A stretch of 64,000 nt of DNA from Davidsoniella eucalypti. Its lineage: Eukaryota; Ascomycota; Sordariomycetes; Microascales; Ceratocystidaceae. Position numbers and translations under genes: made by a program. Shown one piece after another: positions 20,597 to 32,145 of this stretch (within the stretch, counting starts at the first letter, position 1; every line of letters starts with the position of its first letter). The notes under the pieces are model-generated. The model was given only the letters and a program-made list of their open reading frames with translations, made no database searches and was not told the origin of the DNA. Where the stretch lies: contig RMBW01000090.1 in the NCBI GenBank assembly GCA_004009845.1, positions 1-64,000 on the forward strand. The letters are read 5' to 3'.

Positions 20597-21737
20597 ATGA
20601 CAAAGAAAGAAATCGTCCACAAGACGCAGGCTGTCAATGGCCTCGTGATTGTTTCACGCATTGCTAAGATTGTATTTCCAGTAGCTATGGCTACTCTTGG
20701 ATATTCAGCCCTCAAGATCGACTGGGCCATGTGGGCAAGGAACTTCTTCCTTGGGCCTGGAAGCTGGTCGCGCATTGCTATGCTGGCCTTTGCTCTCGTG
20801 AACTGGAAGAACATCCCATTTATGTGGACGGTAAGGATAGCCGATAACAGTATATGATATACGTATATGACCGAAGACAAGAGACTGCGTAGCAGACACT
20901 GATACATTGCCTCTATAGTTTCGGGTATGGCATCCCATTGTTAAATACTTCTGGCTACGCCCTCCGCCTCAGTGCACACCCCGATTACTCTTCGCTCCCG
21001 CAATCTCGGAGTCTCGATTGCCACTAACCGAGACGGATTACAACTTTCACAAGTCGAACTCGACCTATTTCTCAGATATGGACGTTAGCCGGTCCCAGTT
21101 GGTGACGTATATTCTAAGAAAAGGTTTTGTCGATCTCGGACAAAACTCGACCACGGAAATCGTCATGGACCCGAAGACACAGGAGCCTGCAACTGGGAGC
21201 ATCGGTGTCATACTAGGGGCGGCGCATTGCACTTGGCATAGAGAGATCTCGCCCTTCCAAAAATACGAAGTTTGGAGCAGAGTGCTCACCTGGGACCGTA
21301 AATGGTTTACAGTGATATCACACTTCGTTCCTGTGGGTCTTGGTCGCCCCGCGGAATACATCGAACGCGGCTCTAGATCATCGAAGAATCCAAAGCCAGT
21401 AGCTGAAAATTGGGAGAAGAGGATTTTTGCCACTGCCGTTAGCCGCTATGTCTTCAAGCTGGATAGATTGACAGTCCATCCTGCCGTTTTGCTCGAGGCC
21501 TCCGGAATTTTGCCTGAAAGGCCTGGTGGTTGGCAACTCGGGGAGCTTGTAGACCTTCCCCACGATCAAGTCATCGAGACCGAGCCGGAAATGGACAGTG
21601 AGCCCAGCTGGCAGTGGGTTGAGTGGCGTAGACAGCAAGGCATGAAGTACGGCAAAGGATTTCTCAAGATGGATGAAGCCTCGTCATTCTTCGAAGGTGG
21701 TCAGGGTACTGCATTAGGTTTCTTTGGTTCATGCTAA
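20597..21737 (+). CDS. THEM6-like, thioesterase-fold (4HBT_2) membrane-associated protein
   Basis: Two exons, 20597-20830 and 20919-21737 (intron 88 nt, phase 0), encode 350 residues. The N-terminus carries hydrophobic segments (about residues 17-36 and 58-70). These are followed by the block IVKYFWLRPPP, the hotdog-fold entry ESRLPLTETDYNFHKSNSTYFSDMD, and later SPFQKYEVWSRVLTWDRKWF. That order matches fungal relatives of THEM6 and of proteins often labelled capsule-polysaccharide-biosynthesis-like, which have a 4-hydroxybenzoyl-CoA thioesterase fold. Activity has not been shown for most members, so acyl-CoA thioesterase is only a possibility. The C-terminal region has an E/P-rich loop (DQVIETEPEMDSEPSW) and a conserved-looking WVEWRRQQGMKYGKGF. 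Confidence 0.85.
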
Positions 21738-22095
21738 GTCTAGCTTGGCACGTGATTTGTGTTATTGTTGGTAAATACATATAGGGCTTAGGTATCACTA
21801 CATGAAGTATCGTTCACTATGGAAGTAAAGAAAAAGAATTGATTAACAGCATTGTCTCGCCTCCATATATTATTAGGATTACTACTAAAATAAACGCCTG
21901 TGTCGGTTGGACAAAAGTCTTTTGCTCCTCTGTGACCCTGAATTCAAAGCGCAGACAACGAAACTATTTCATCGTCTTACAACACGAAATATAATACCAC
22001 CCTAAAGAAGAAAGGCAGGAGACTCTTCCAAGCTTAGCACACATCCATTACCAACTACGGCTTCTAAAGCCATTTTAGGGTACCAAGATGAAGAT
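21738..22095. other. spacer between convergent thioesterase-like and CFEM genes
   Basis: Short convergent intergenic region that should contain both 3' untranslated ends. No repeat or RNA gene is seen. Confidence 0.4.
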
Positions 22096-22823
22096 TTACA
22101 GAGCCATGGCAACAGCGGCGGCGACAGCCAGACCGGCGGCACCGACACGGCCAGCGGAAGAGTCGACGATGGCAGCGGTGGTGGAAGCACCGCCAGTGCC
22201 AGCGCCGGTAGAGACAACAGAGCCGCTGGAGGCAGCGGATCCGGTACCGGCGGGGACGACAACAGCGGAGCCGCTGGAAGCAGCGGATCCGGTACCGGTG
22301 GGGACGACAACGGCAGTGGTGTAAGAGCCGTTGGCAGTGCAGCCGGTGTCGCAGGACTGGGTAGAGGTGGCGGTAGCCTCGGTGGCGGAAGCCTCGGTGG
22401 CAGAAGCCTCGGTGGCAGAAGCCTCAGTGGCAGAAGCCTCAGTGGCAGAGGTAGCGGTAGCAGAAGAACCGCCCTCAGAGGAGACAGCAGCGCAGATCTC
22501 GCTGACGAGCGAAGACAGCTCTGGAGTATGTGTTAGACAAGAGGGAGGTTTCTTTATAGTTAGGTATGGGTGATAAAGGACTTACGCAGGATAACTGAGG
22601 TATCGCAGGTGCTGTCGTTGACCAGACACTTGGAGACGACGGGGGTCAGGTCGGAAATGTGCTGGCAAGAGCAGCTGTAGTCGCCAGAAGAGCAACCAGC
22701 AGAGCTCTCGGCCTGCTCAAGGCAGGACAGAGCGCAAGAAGGAACCTGCGAGATCAGGTCGGAGGACGAGGTAGCAGCGACCATAGAGGCAGCGGCAGCG
22801 ATGAGGGCAGCAGAGAACTTCAT
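22096..22823 (-). CDS. CFEM-domain, probably GPI-anchored cell-surface protein
   Basis: Secreted wall or membrane protein of the CFEM class. Exons 22823-22586 and 22520-22096 encode 220 residues. There is a signal peptide (MKFSAALIAAAASMVAAT) and eight cysteines at 30, 34, 44, 51, 53, 66, 73 and 89 in CFEM spacing, with Asp48 in the GDYSCSC turn that serves as haem ligand in Csa2-type proteins. A long Ser/Thr/Ala-rich stalk follows, and then a hydrophobic C-terminus (GAAGLAVAAAVAMAL) after small residues, as expected of a GPI signal. The intron falls inside the CFEM domain, just before the last cysteine. The stalk contains two tandem repeats, listed separately. Haem or iron capture, adhesion and host interaction are known roles in the family; none can be chosen here. 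Confidence 0.93.
22210..22315 (-). repeat. tandem duplication of about 48 bp in the CFEM stalk
   Basis: Two adjacent near-identical units encode VVVPTGTGSAASSGSA and VVVPAGTGSAASSGSV. They keep the frame and lengthen the Ser-rich stalk of the CFEM protein. Confidence 0.8.
22374..22452 (-). repeat. 15-bp tandem repeat (ATEAS) in the CFEM stalk
   Basis: About five copies of a 15-bp unit encode SATEA repeats. The copies differ by single bases (cggtggc, cagtggc), and the unit length preserves the reading frame, so copy-number change would alter only stalk length. Confidence 0.85.
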
Positions 22824-25468
22824 TTTGGCGGTTTGGTGGATGGTTGTTAAGTTGAGAATTAGGGAAAGGGGAATAGTATGATATTGAATAACTTGGCTTT
22901 GAAGTATAAGAAGAGATAAAAAAAAACTGACTTTGCAGCTGGGGAATGCCCGGCCTTCTTATAGGGAGAAAATATACTGAGATCCGGCGGTTGGCTTTAG
23001 AGCTAGCCAGAAGAGTGCTCCAAGTTCAAGATGGAAACGGAAATCCTGAGCAACTAACGACTAGTTGTATAGCCTCCCGCCCCCCGTGGGGCTCAAACTA
23101 ACAAGCTTGCCCGACCTAATCGAATCCAGACCTAGTTTAAAGCATCAATCTGCTACTCATTACTATGCTGCCTTTGATGCTGATGGCAAACGGGCGTGAC
23201 ATTATGAATCCGGATGCAAGTCATTTTCTTTCTAAGCTATCCAATTCAGCCGGAAGCCTATCATTTCAGGCGTGGTTTGCCTCTGTTATACGAACTTGTA
23301 TTTGCCATAACTCCTCATTACTACTATGACATATGTAGTCTAATTCCAACATGATTTTTGACAAGGTTACAGGATATCGGCCAAATGAAATATTGGGGGA
23401 GTTTAGTGTTGCATTGACCAAAAACGAAAAAAACATATGCTACTAAAAAAATTCATATAATTCTACTGTAATATGTACTTTTGTGATTAATGATGATTGA
23501 CAGGTTGTATCATGGCCACGCAGTTGGAGAAGCATCCATTGCCCTGCATCTCGACAACTAACTAATATCTTCCTGTTGGAGATGTCTTGAATTCACGCAC
23601 CTAAAAGCCGCTTTTGTCCTCGGCTTCACAAGCTATGTCTAGTGGCTGAATTTAAAGTTCAATACTTATGTTCTGATTATATAGTGGTGGATATAGTGTC
23701 GAAGTTGGCCTTGATGTTGCCACTTATAAGTGCAATAGCAACAGAGCAATAACTAGACTTTCTCTGTGTGTGTCATTTGGTACGACCTTAGATATGCTTT
23801 CGGGCGCTTTTCAAGTCTGAAAACAGAGAGTAATGTGTACTTTAACACGTTCAGTACTCGCGTTTATAACCGAAGAGTCCTGGAAGTGTATATGCATATA
23901 CAGTATACCAAACATAGTTGTATATTATTTATAATACAAGCCACTTGATCTACAAATTACTTCTATCTCCTTGCGTTAATAGCCCCATATACAACTATAA
24001 ATGAGCCGGGCGTTGGGATTTGTTGAGGTCTGTAATGTGGGAAACGGAGAATCAATCGATGCGTATCACCTAGTCACTAGGCTATGGCTGACGATCAATT
24101 TTAGTTGTACATGTATCAGTACTAATACATACGACTACAGTGTATGCGTTCGGCTTTCTAGGGCTAGAGCAAGAGCTAGTTCCTTAACTTCATCCACAAA
24201 GGCTTGTTTCGCCACTTCTATATATGCACTAAGAGGAATGCCGACTTTAAGGTAGTAAATTGCTAGCAATAAGTTTTATTTCCGCCGCCAATAATCTAAA
24301 TTTTTGATCATGAGACGTGCAAACACGAAGGAAAAGTTCGCACTGTAATACGTCTAGCACCCTAAATTAGTATACAAGGAAGCAAAAATCTAGTACAAGG
24401 AAAAGAAAGCCCGCTAATCGAAGAGTAGTCTTGCAGATACGGAGCAAGAGAAACGAACAGCAAACATAACAGCATGAACGGGCAACATATACACTTCAAG
24501 TCATGTAGCCGAAGAAGGAACAATGGCTGTGACCAGGAGCGAAGGCTTGCTGTCTTTTAGCATCTATCTTGCAAATCAAAATCAACATTGACTCCAAGTT
24601 CGTTCGTACCAACAGTTGACCCTTGTTCAAACGTCAGCAACATCAAATTAATTGCGATTGGTTACATGACATGACATTTTATATTCTAACTTCGATTCTA
24701 TGAACTCATGTTAGTCGACCCCGGTTTTAAATTTCTCTGTCGATCTAGTAGTATAGTTGGCTTTAAAGAACATCATGGCTCTATTTCCCTCGGCTTGAAC
24801 GTTTGCTCTAGTCGTCCTACAGAGTAGCTGATTATTCTCCTCCTTACTAATGTCGTAGTAGGAAGATGGAGAATATATTCTATCCGCACTTCTCAGGGGT
24901 CAACCGCGTTCTATCTCCACTGCTAAAAAAACAAGCTTCAAGCTTCATTGCAGCAAGATTGTTTCTAAATCCTTCTCAACAACTTTTAGTTAACCTCGTA
25001 ATGACAGATATAGGGTTAGACTTTTATTTATTTATTATTCATATTGATCACGTGGATCCAACCCTAGTGGATCGTTAGACGTTGAGAAACCCTAATAGTC
25101 CTCAAAAACCCATAATGGAGGTCCGAACTAAAAAAGCAAAGCAGAAAATTTTCGGCAGGTGGAAGCAACTGTCATATGAACAGCAAAATTTAAGCACTCG
25201 TTTGCTGTTAGGGTTATCTATATTTTTGTTTTTGACAGGACACTGTATAGAAGAACACATCACGCACTGTCTTACACACCGTGCTCACTACTATATACTT
25301 TATATTAATCATCTTGCTGCTGTACCCCTCAATGGAATTTTAGATCAAGGTTTGACGTCATTCATTTGACCTTGTAGTTGAGCACTCAACGTCCCCATTA
25401 TATTAGATCTGTTGCGATCTATTCTTACCACAATCTACAACCTACAACCCAAGAGGAATTCGCCCATA
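22824..25468. other. long intergenic region between the CFEM gene and the phosphatase gene
   Basis: The left end is the CFEM promoter; it contains a short GC-rich hairpin, GCCCC-CCGT-GGGGC, near 23082-23096 that includes GTGGGG, a match to the CreA consensus SYGGRG. The rest is AT-rich. Four isolated TTAGGG/CCCTAA-like pieces occur between about 25010 and 25220, too few and too scattered to be a telomere. No gene is supported. Confidence 0.4.
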
Positions 25469-26146
25469 ATGCCGGAAAAAGTGAATGTTTTATTTGTGTG
25501 CTTAGGCAATATCTGCCGGTCCACCATGGCGGAGGGAATATTCCAGTCGATGGCGCGGACAGAGCCATACAGCCAATATATCGATCAGATTGACTCCTGT
25601 GGAACTGGTAAGTACATAGCTTTATTGACCTAAGTACACTTGCATAGGCAGAGGCATTTATCGGCAGATAGTCCATGATATAATGAGACGATAAATCTTT
25701 GTACCGGTTGCTGACTAAGTGGCTATAGGTGCCTATCATGTTGGAGACAGTCCAGACTCTCGGACAATGTCGACTTTGGAAGACAATGGTATCACAACCT
25801 ACCGCCATAGCGCACGTAAAGTAAGTATTTGATCTTTCAGTTTTACCGAGTACCGACTAACCACGGAATTCCTGGACTAAAATAGGTGCAACTGTCTGAT
25901 TTTGACAAATTCGACTACATATTCGCTATGGACCGTTCCAACTTGTCGGATCTTCAATCCTTGCAGAGCCGCAAGAAGGACTCAAAGGCCAAAGTTGAGC
26001 TATTTGGAAAGTACTCAGGTTCTGGAAAAGAAGAGGTCGTGGATGATCCGTATTACGGTGGTCGTGAGGGTTTTGAGGAGGCTTATCGCCGGTGTTTACG
26101 CTACACTAAAAATTTCCTCGCAGTTCTGACAGAAGGATCTGGTTAG
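25469..26146 (+). CDS. LTP1: low-molecular-weight protein tyrosine phosphatase
   Basis: Cytosolic cysteine phosphatase acting on phosphotyrosine and small phosphate esters. Three exons, 25469-25607, 25729-25820 and 25886-26146, encode 163 residues, the normal family size. The P-loop CLGNICRS has catalytic Cys11 and Arg17 and follows VNVLFV. The general acid is Asp131 in VVDDPYYGG, the usual family position near the C-terminus. YIFAMDRSNLSDL is also typical. The ATG at 25469 was chosen because it places the P-loop at the standard distance from the N-terminus; an upstream in-frame ATG at 25412 would add 19 residues without family support. Confidence 0.94.
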
Positions 26147-28375
26147 CTATTGGCTAAAGCAACATAAATGGCACTGCCTCTTGGTGAACAGATATAATTG
26201 GAGGGGCTAGTTAATAAGTTGGTCTAATTTGATTTGTAGGGTGTTCTATTGTAGGCGATTTTCCTTGGGGCATGTTTGAAGCTACGCAAGATTTCACGAT
26301 TGTGAAATAGATCCAATCCCTTGCCGGGTCTTCTTATCATCTAAGCCTGTTCTTGGGGGCTAAACACGTGCGGCAACCAGGACAAGACTGTGTGGCTTAT
26401 CTATCTATGTAATAAAAGTAACTATACAGTTACATATATAAATCCAAGGTCATGTCGGTCTCTCGACCCGAGGAGAAATGTACTAATGTAGAGGACCTCG
26501 AGAATCAGGTACAGATCAGACGTTTCGACGGTTGGATTTGGTTCTTGATCACTTGGTTGATGCAAATTGTACGAACTCCTTACTGGGATAAGGCAATAAA
26601 GTCTCCTCCATCAGCCCTACTTAGAGGTCAATGTAGCGTATTCTAGAAGCATTTATCTTAGAGACAGGCTAGAAGATGAGTTGCCAAGGTAGATTCTATG
26701 ACACTAGATCTGAAGAGCTTGGACCATTGATGTTTGATATACCTATTCGGCTGTATTTCTGAGTTCTTTAGACTCATATTGTCACATTAGCTGTACCATA
26801 GCTTAGGTTTTGCTACATGAAGGGGCTATAAAAACAAAGAACGGTTCTGTAGCAGTTTGTGTACAAGTACATTCAGGAATGAAGACGGCTGTAGGAATGG
26901 ACATTAGATGATACGTCAACGCAGGAACAGTAGACACTGGTTACCAAGGGATGACTATTGATGACCAAAGAGAAGAAGTATCTAAGCATCCTTTAATATT
27001 TATTAGCTGTAACTACAAGAGACATGTTGATTGGCTTGTCGCGCGGTTAGAACAATGCAAGATGCGCAACCAATAGGAATAATTAGGGTATGATCTGTAG
27101 ACTTTTGGTGCAGCCAAGTCAAGCTTGCTTACAACAAAGAAAAGAAAAAGGCGTAGGCACTATGACAAGGGAGGCCCTGGAAGCTAGGGCGGCTACGTCT
27201 GAAAAAGAGAAACGGGCGGCTGAATTAGTTTTTAGTTTTTGTAGCAGTTTGAGAAGCTGATGCACTGGAACTGCAAGAGAGGGTGCGTGCGATAGTGTGA
27301 TAGGACGTGCTATTTGTATTATATCTTGCGTTGGTTGGCTGAAAAGACCATAGAGTGGTTAACCAGTGTCAGCATTATGGATCGTGGAAAGAGGGAGGAA
27401 TGTGACAGGCCACGTGAGGCTCTATTCTTGATAGATAGTCAGTCGAGGATTTATAAGTGATGATGATGCACAGTGAGCAGCTATGAAAGAGCAAGAAGAA
27501 GCCGTCTGTCGTTATATACATACGTTTTCTTTGTTTCTTTGTCGCTTTGTTGTAGTTCGTCCATTTCCAAGGGCTATTATACGTGAGCTAGCCAGTTAGC
27601 CATTACAGCATCTGCGACTATACAATACTTGTCTTGGCCGTCCTAGTGCGTGCTGGATCGTCCGTTATTAATCCTCGTTTCTAGGCTCATCTGCAGGGCC
27701 ACCCCACCTTGAACCCTTCATTGTGTTAGAGGACTGTTTCCAATCAACAGGTCATCCAAAGACTGGAAGGCCTGCTCAGCCATCACTGAGAGAATTGACA
27801 CTGGAAATCAAACACATTAGCGAGGGCTATTGCAAAGAAGTATAGAGAGAGTGTCTTTGAGCTATAGAACATTGTGTACTGGCTCTTATTTACTACCCGA
27901 CTGTATCTTCCTCCTGCTCATTTAACTCTTTTTAGTGCTAGTGGCCCTGTGACAGCACCACGATACCACTATAAGCAGCACTGTACGCAGGCACTACACC
28001 ACTGTTCCGCAATAAGCAGACAACCCTTTCCTCCCCTCTCCCCTCCTCCTCCGCACTTCGCATCGCCAAATCCCACGCTTTGGGCGGCAAGCTGTGCCTT
28101 TCTGGTCTTTCTTTGTTTCATATTTTTCTTCGACTTTGTACTGCCGATCTTACGCTCAAAGTCCAGCGACGAGCACTTAATAGGCGGCTTGAACCTGCTT
28201 TTTATTTTTCGTTCTTCTTCTTTTTTTCTTTCTTCCTATAGTGATATCCTTCTCTTTCTTTGTCCATCGAACCTTCGTCGCTACTCCGATCCTGTCCTCG
28301 ACCTTCGTAATACGACCGGCCATACGCTAGACCTACACTCAGCCTTGCTTTTAATCGCCAAACACATTATCCACC
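26147..28375. other. long promoter and intergenic region of the MAP kinase gene
   Basis: No complete gene is supported. Near 27170-27235 one frame reads MTREALEARAATSEKEKRAAEL, faintly like the tail of a pogo-type transposase, but it is short. From about 27900, and especially 28195-28260, the DNA is a pyrimidine-rich tract of the kind found in leaders of highly expressed fungal genes; it probably belongs to the MAP kinase 5' leader. Confidence 0.4.
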
Positions 28376-30240
28376 ATGACCGATCTACCTGGTCGCAAGG
28401 TCTTCAAGGTTTTCAACCAGGACTTCATTGTCGATGAACGCTATACTGTGACGAAAGAGCTTGGTCAGGGTGCATACGGTATTGTCTGGTGAGTAGTACC
28501 CCTCCATTGAGGTGCCCTCTATTTCTATGGCTTCCAAGGCTTTCAATGCCTTTCTGTCTACCCCTCGAACTCGAATTGGTCTAACCTGTATAATTCGCAA
28601 TAGTGCCGCTACCAACAGCTTCAATAACGAGGGCGTCGCTATCAAGAAGGTCACCAATGTGTTCAGCAAGAAGATTCTCGCTAAGCGTGCGCTGCGCGAG
28701 ATAAAGTTGCTGCAGCATTTCCGTGGTCATCGCAACGTAAGTGGCTTTTATGATGCCTGTCCAATTAATCCCTTCGATTGAGAAGCCTCTATCGACTGTT
28801 TTCGTATCCCTCTCGACCGCTACAAATCGACATATAGAAGGCTTCTTTGTGTGCCGAGGCAATAGCTCTATGGGCGCACAAAATATGGCAGCCTTGTGAT
28901 AACCCCGCAGCTCAATATTGGCTGGATCAGCACTCGACATGCCACTATAATACAGCACAATAGGGATCTCCGGCTGCCATTGCGGACATTGTCTTACAGT
29001 GCTGGAAGATAGACTGCACATTGAATATTGCTACATGTGATACGCTCTGATTTGATTACAGAGTCGTGCTAAGAAAGGATGCATCAAAGCTAACATCAAT
29101 CGGCCACTTTAGATCACTTGCTTGTACGACATGGACATTCCTCGCCCTGACAACTTCAACGAGACCTATCTATACGAAGGTAAGATAACTCTCTGATCAG
29201 TTGATTCCCTTCTACATATATTCATCAGTCTAACCCTAATTGCAATATAGAGCTCATGGAGTGCGATCTTGCCGCCATCATCCGCTCCGGCCAGTCTCTT
29301 ACCGACGCCCATTTTCAGTCTTTCATCTACCAGATTCTGTGCGGTCTCAAGTACATTCACTCCGCAAACGTATTGCATCGTGACTTGAAACCAGGAAATT
29401 TGCTGGTGAATGCCGACTGTGAGCTGAAGATTTGCGACTTTGGTCTTGCCCGTGGCTTCTCCGTCGATCCGGACGAGAATGTTGGTTACATGACCGAGTA
29501 TGTCGCCACCAGATGGTATCGTGCGCCTGAAATCATGCTGAATTTCCAGAGCTACACCAAAGCTAGTAAGACTCTACCTATCCCGTCAACACCGCTGTGT
29601 GTATGCTTGAAAACTAACAGCTCCCTTTCCAGTCGATGTATGGTCTGTTGGGTGTATCCTAGCCGAGCTTCTGGGCGGCCGTCCCTTCTTCAAGGGCCGT
29701 GATTATGTCGATCAGCTCAACCAGATTCTTCACATTCTCGGAACCCCTAACGAAGAGACTCTTTGCCGTATCGGATCTACGCGTGCACAGGAGTATGTGC
29801 GCAACCTTCCATTCATGCCCAAGAAGCCGTTCGCCGGCTTGTTCCCCAACGCCAACCCTAAAGCCCTCGACCTACTCGACCGCATGCTAGCCTTTGACCC
29901 ATCAAAGCGTATCTCTGTGGAAGAGGCTCTCGAGCACCCCTACCTAGCCATCTGGCACGATGCCTCTGACGAGCCGGAATGCCCTACCACTTTCAACTTC
30001 GACTTTGAGGTTGTTGAAGATGTTGGTGAGATGCGCAAAATGATTCTAGACGAGGTTTACCGCTTCCGCCAGCTCGTCCGTCAAGCTCCTCACACTCAAC
30101 CTGGTACTACCGGAGCTGTTGCTCAACAAACTCATGTTCCCATGCCTACCCAAGGCGGCACTTGGACTTCAGAGGACCCTCGGCCACAGGAGTACATGCC
30201 CCAAGGTCAGGGTCTAGAGGCTGAACTAGCACGGGGTTAG
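28376..30240 (+). CDS. SLT2: cell-wall-integrity MAP kinase (Slt2/MpkA/Mgv1 type)
   Basis: Terminal kinase of the Pkc1-Bck1-Mkk1 cell-wall-integrity pathway. Five exons (28376-28488, 28604-28736, 29113-29179, 29251-29565, 29633-30240) encode 411 residues. Landmarks: glycine loop GQGAYG, ATP lysine 52 in VAIKK, catalytic HRD 147-149, DFG 167-169, activation loop TEY 186-188 followed by VATRWYRAPE, and the MAP-kinase common-docking-type acidic region after HDASDEPECPTTFNFDFE. TEY together with the block VFNQDFIVDERYTVTKELGQ places it in the Slt2 branch, not Hog1 (TGY) or Fus3/Kss1. The C-terminal tail is Gln/Pro-rich and variable in the family. Intron 2 is 376 nt, far longer than the others. 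The start context CCACCATG is favourable. Confidence 0.96.
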
Positions 30241-31058
30241 AACCTCCCAGATGCTAGTGGGTGATTATTAGGACGGTGTAACAGCGACTGATTTCAGTAT
30301 CTACATATCAAAAACCCAAGGCTACGCAACAATTAGTAGACATCGTGAGGCCGGACATTGTATATTCATTCGCCGGGGCTTTTTGGCTTTTATGGTTTTC
30401 GTTTTCGAAGATGCGCAAGTTGCACTTTGACTTTAGTATATTTTTACATTTTCTCTCCTCATATGGTCGGTTGAATCTTTACACTTGCTTTATATTATTA
30501 CTACACACACATACATTCGGTAACTAGTTAGTACTGATCCAATATCGCATTATTTTTTGAATCTTTGATTTTGAAGCAGTATTCACTTGAACTCATTTTT
30601 GAATCAGCATGCTTATGAGACATTGAAAACAAGCTCTGTGGTATTTAATGCGTAAATATAGCGACATAAGTCTGTTGTTTTATTAAAAAAAGCCAAGAAT
30701 GACGAAGTATACATTGTTTCTTTTATGTCCATTGATGCATCAAATATAATATTAAGCAAACACTTTTTATAGTCACCTAGCAGTTGAATGTTAATGGCTT
30801 CTAACAGTTTTATTATGACATCTTAAGCAAGATAGCTATGTATATCTAATATGAACAAAAGCTTCCTGCTTCAAAGAACAAGCCTATATATATGCTATAA
30901 AACACTACAAATAACAAAAAATACATATAGTATGCCCTAAAGAGCATAGCAGTGAAACAAAACAAATAAACCTCCCAGCCCAGAACCAAGCATTAATTGA
31001 CGTTTATGTGTATCTACATATGAGGCAGGGTAGCATCATGTTTATATATATATCCGGT
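30241..31058. other. intergenic region between convergent MAP kinase and DUF3455 genes
   Basis: AT-rich 3' flanks of two convergent genes. No gene, repeat or RNA is supported. Confidence 0.4.
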
Positions 31059-32145
31059 TTAGTTGGCAGGACCATAGAAGAAGTAGTAGGCAGCGTAGAC
31101 TGAGCTATCGTCGCCAGCAGTAGTGCAAGTATGAGCACCACCACCGACAGTCTCGACACGGTAGGCAGAAGTGATGCCAACCGAGCCACCAGCATCCCCC
31201 AGGTACAGCCAAGCAACGGCAGACTCTCCATTGGGACCCTTGACGGCAGTGGCAGGGGCATCATGCGTGTTCTTCTTGGCACCAATCAGGTGCATAGTGT
31301 CGCTGATCACAAAGTTGGGGACGCTGCTTCCGTTGAAGAAATGGACACCGAGATAGTTCAGCGTGGCCGAAGTACCAAAGGGACGCAGATCCAGAGGAGC
31401 CACGGGTACCGAGGGGAATGGGCTGGTCGAAGCACCTTCAGCGGAAAGAGTCTGGCGGGTGTTGGCGGACAAGCTGAGAGGAATAGAGGTGTTCAGCGCA
31501 GTTACGTTGCCGAGACCAAGCCAAGTAGTCAGATCGAGAGAGTTGCGAGACTGGCCAGGATACAACGGCAGGGCATCGTACAGCACAGCAAGAGCTCCGT
31601 TGGCAGTAGCAGTAGCTCCAGCGGCACTGCAAGTGTAGTTCTGGTAGCCATGGCCTAAAGCAACGTGCTTGAGCACAGAACCTGAAGGAACTGCAGGAAG
31701 TTCGGGGGCTATAGAGGGAAAAAAAAAAAGACTGGTTAGTGGCTAGATCTGCAAGGAAATGGAAGCAGAAGACATATTCGTAGAAGTGCGGAACTCCTCC
31801 AGGCTTGAACTAGCAAAAGATCGACAAAGCCCAGCGGAATGCAACAGCGGCTCCCCAGTATAAGTGATGCTAATCACAGTAGCACACAACCACAGAAACA
31901 AGCTGTAGGAGCCAGCACGATAATGTCACTTAAAAGGAAAAAGAAAAGAAGAAACACTTACAAACTCCAGTAACAGGAAGAGTGACATCTGCTGCGCGAG
32001 CACAGGGAGCAGGAGGACTCTGAGGACCATTACGGCCATTAGGGCCACTAGGGCCATTGGCTCTAATAGCAACGGCACGAGCTTCAACTCCAATGCTAGC
32101 CCAAACTAGGGCAGTGGCCACAGTAGTGATGATAGAGAACTGCAT
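31059..32145 (-). CDS. secreted DUF3455 family protein
   Basis: Exported protein of unknown function. Exon 1 is 32145-31962 and exon 2 is 31708-31059, joined across a 253-nt intron, giving 277 residues. It starts with a signal peptide (MQFSIITTVATALVWASIGV) and a short Gly/Pro/Asn-rich spacer (NGPSGPNGRNGPQSPPAP). The DUF3455 domain follows, with LKHVALGHGYQNYTC, LNYLGVHFFNG, a region around GAKKNTHDAPATAVKGPNG, AVAWLYLGDAGGS and the end block VETVGGGAHTCTTAG...YAAYYFFYG. Relatives are sometimes labelled malate dehydrogenase in databases without biochemical support; this protein has no dinucleotide fold. The exceptionally long intron should be confirmed with transcripts. Confidence 0.9.

Noticed and set aside
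25010..25220. Several TTAGGG/CCCTAA-like pieces
   Set aside because: Only isolated single or one-and-a-half units, in both orientations, with no array. Not evidence of an interstitial telomere.
27160..27240. Short frame reading MTREALEARAATSEKEKRAAEL, like the tail of a pogo-type transposase
   Set aside because: Too short and too generic in composition (Ala/Glu/Lys-rich helix). No other transposase block is nearby.
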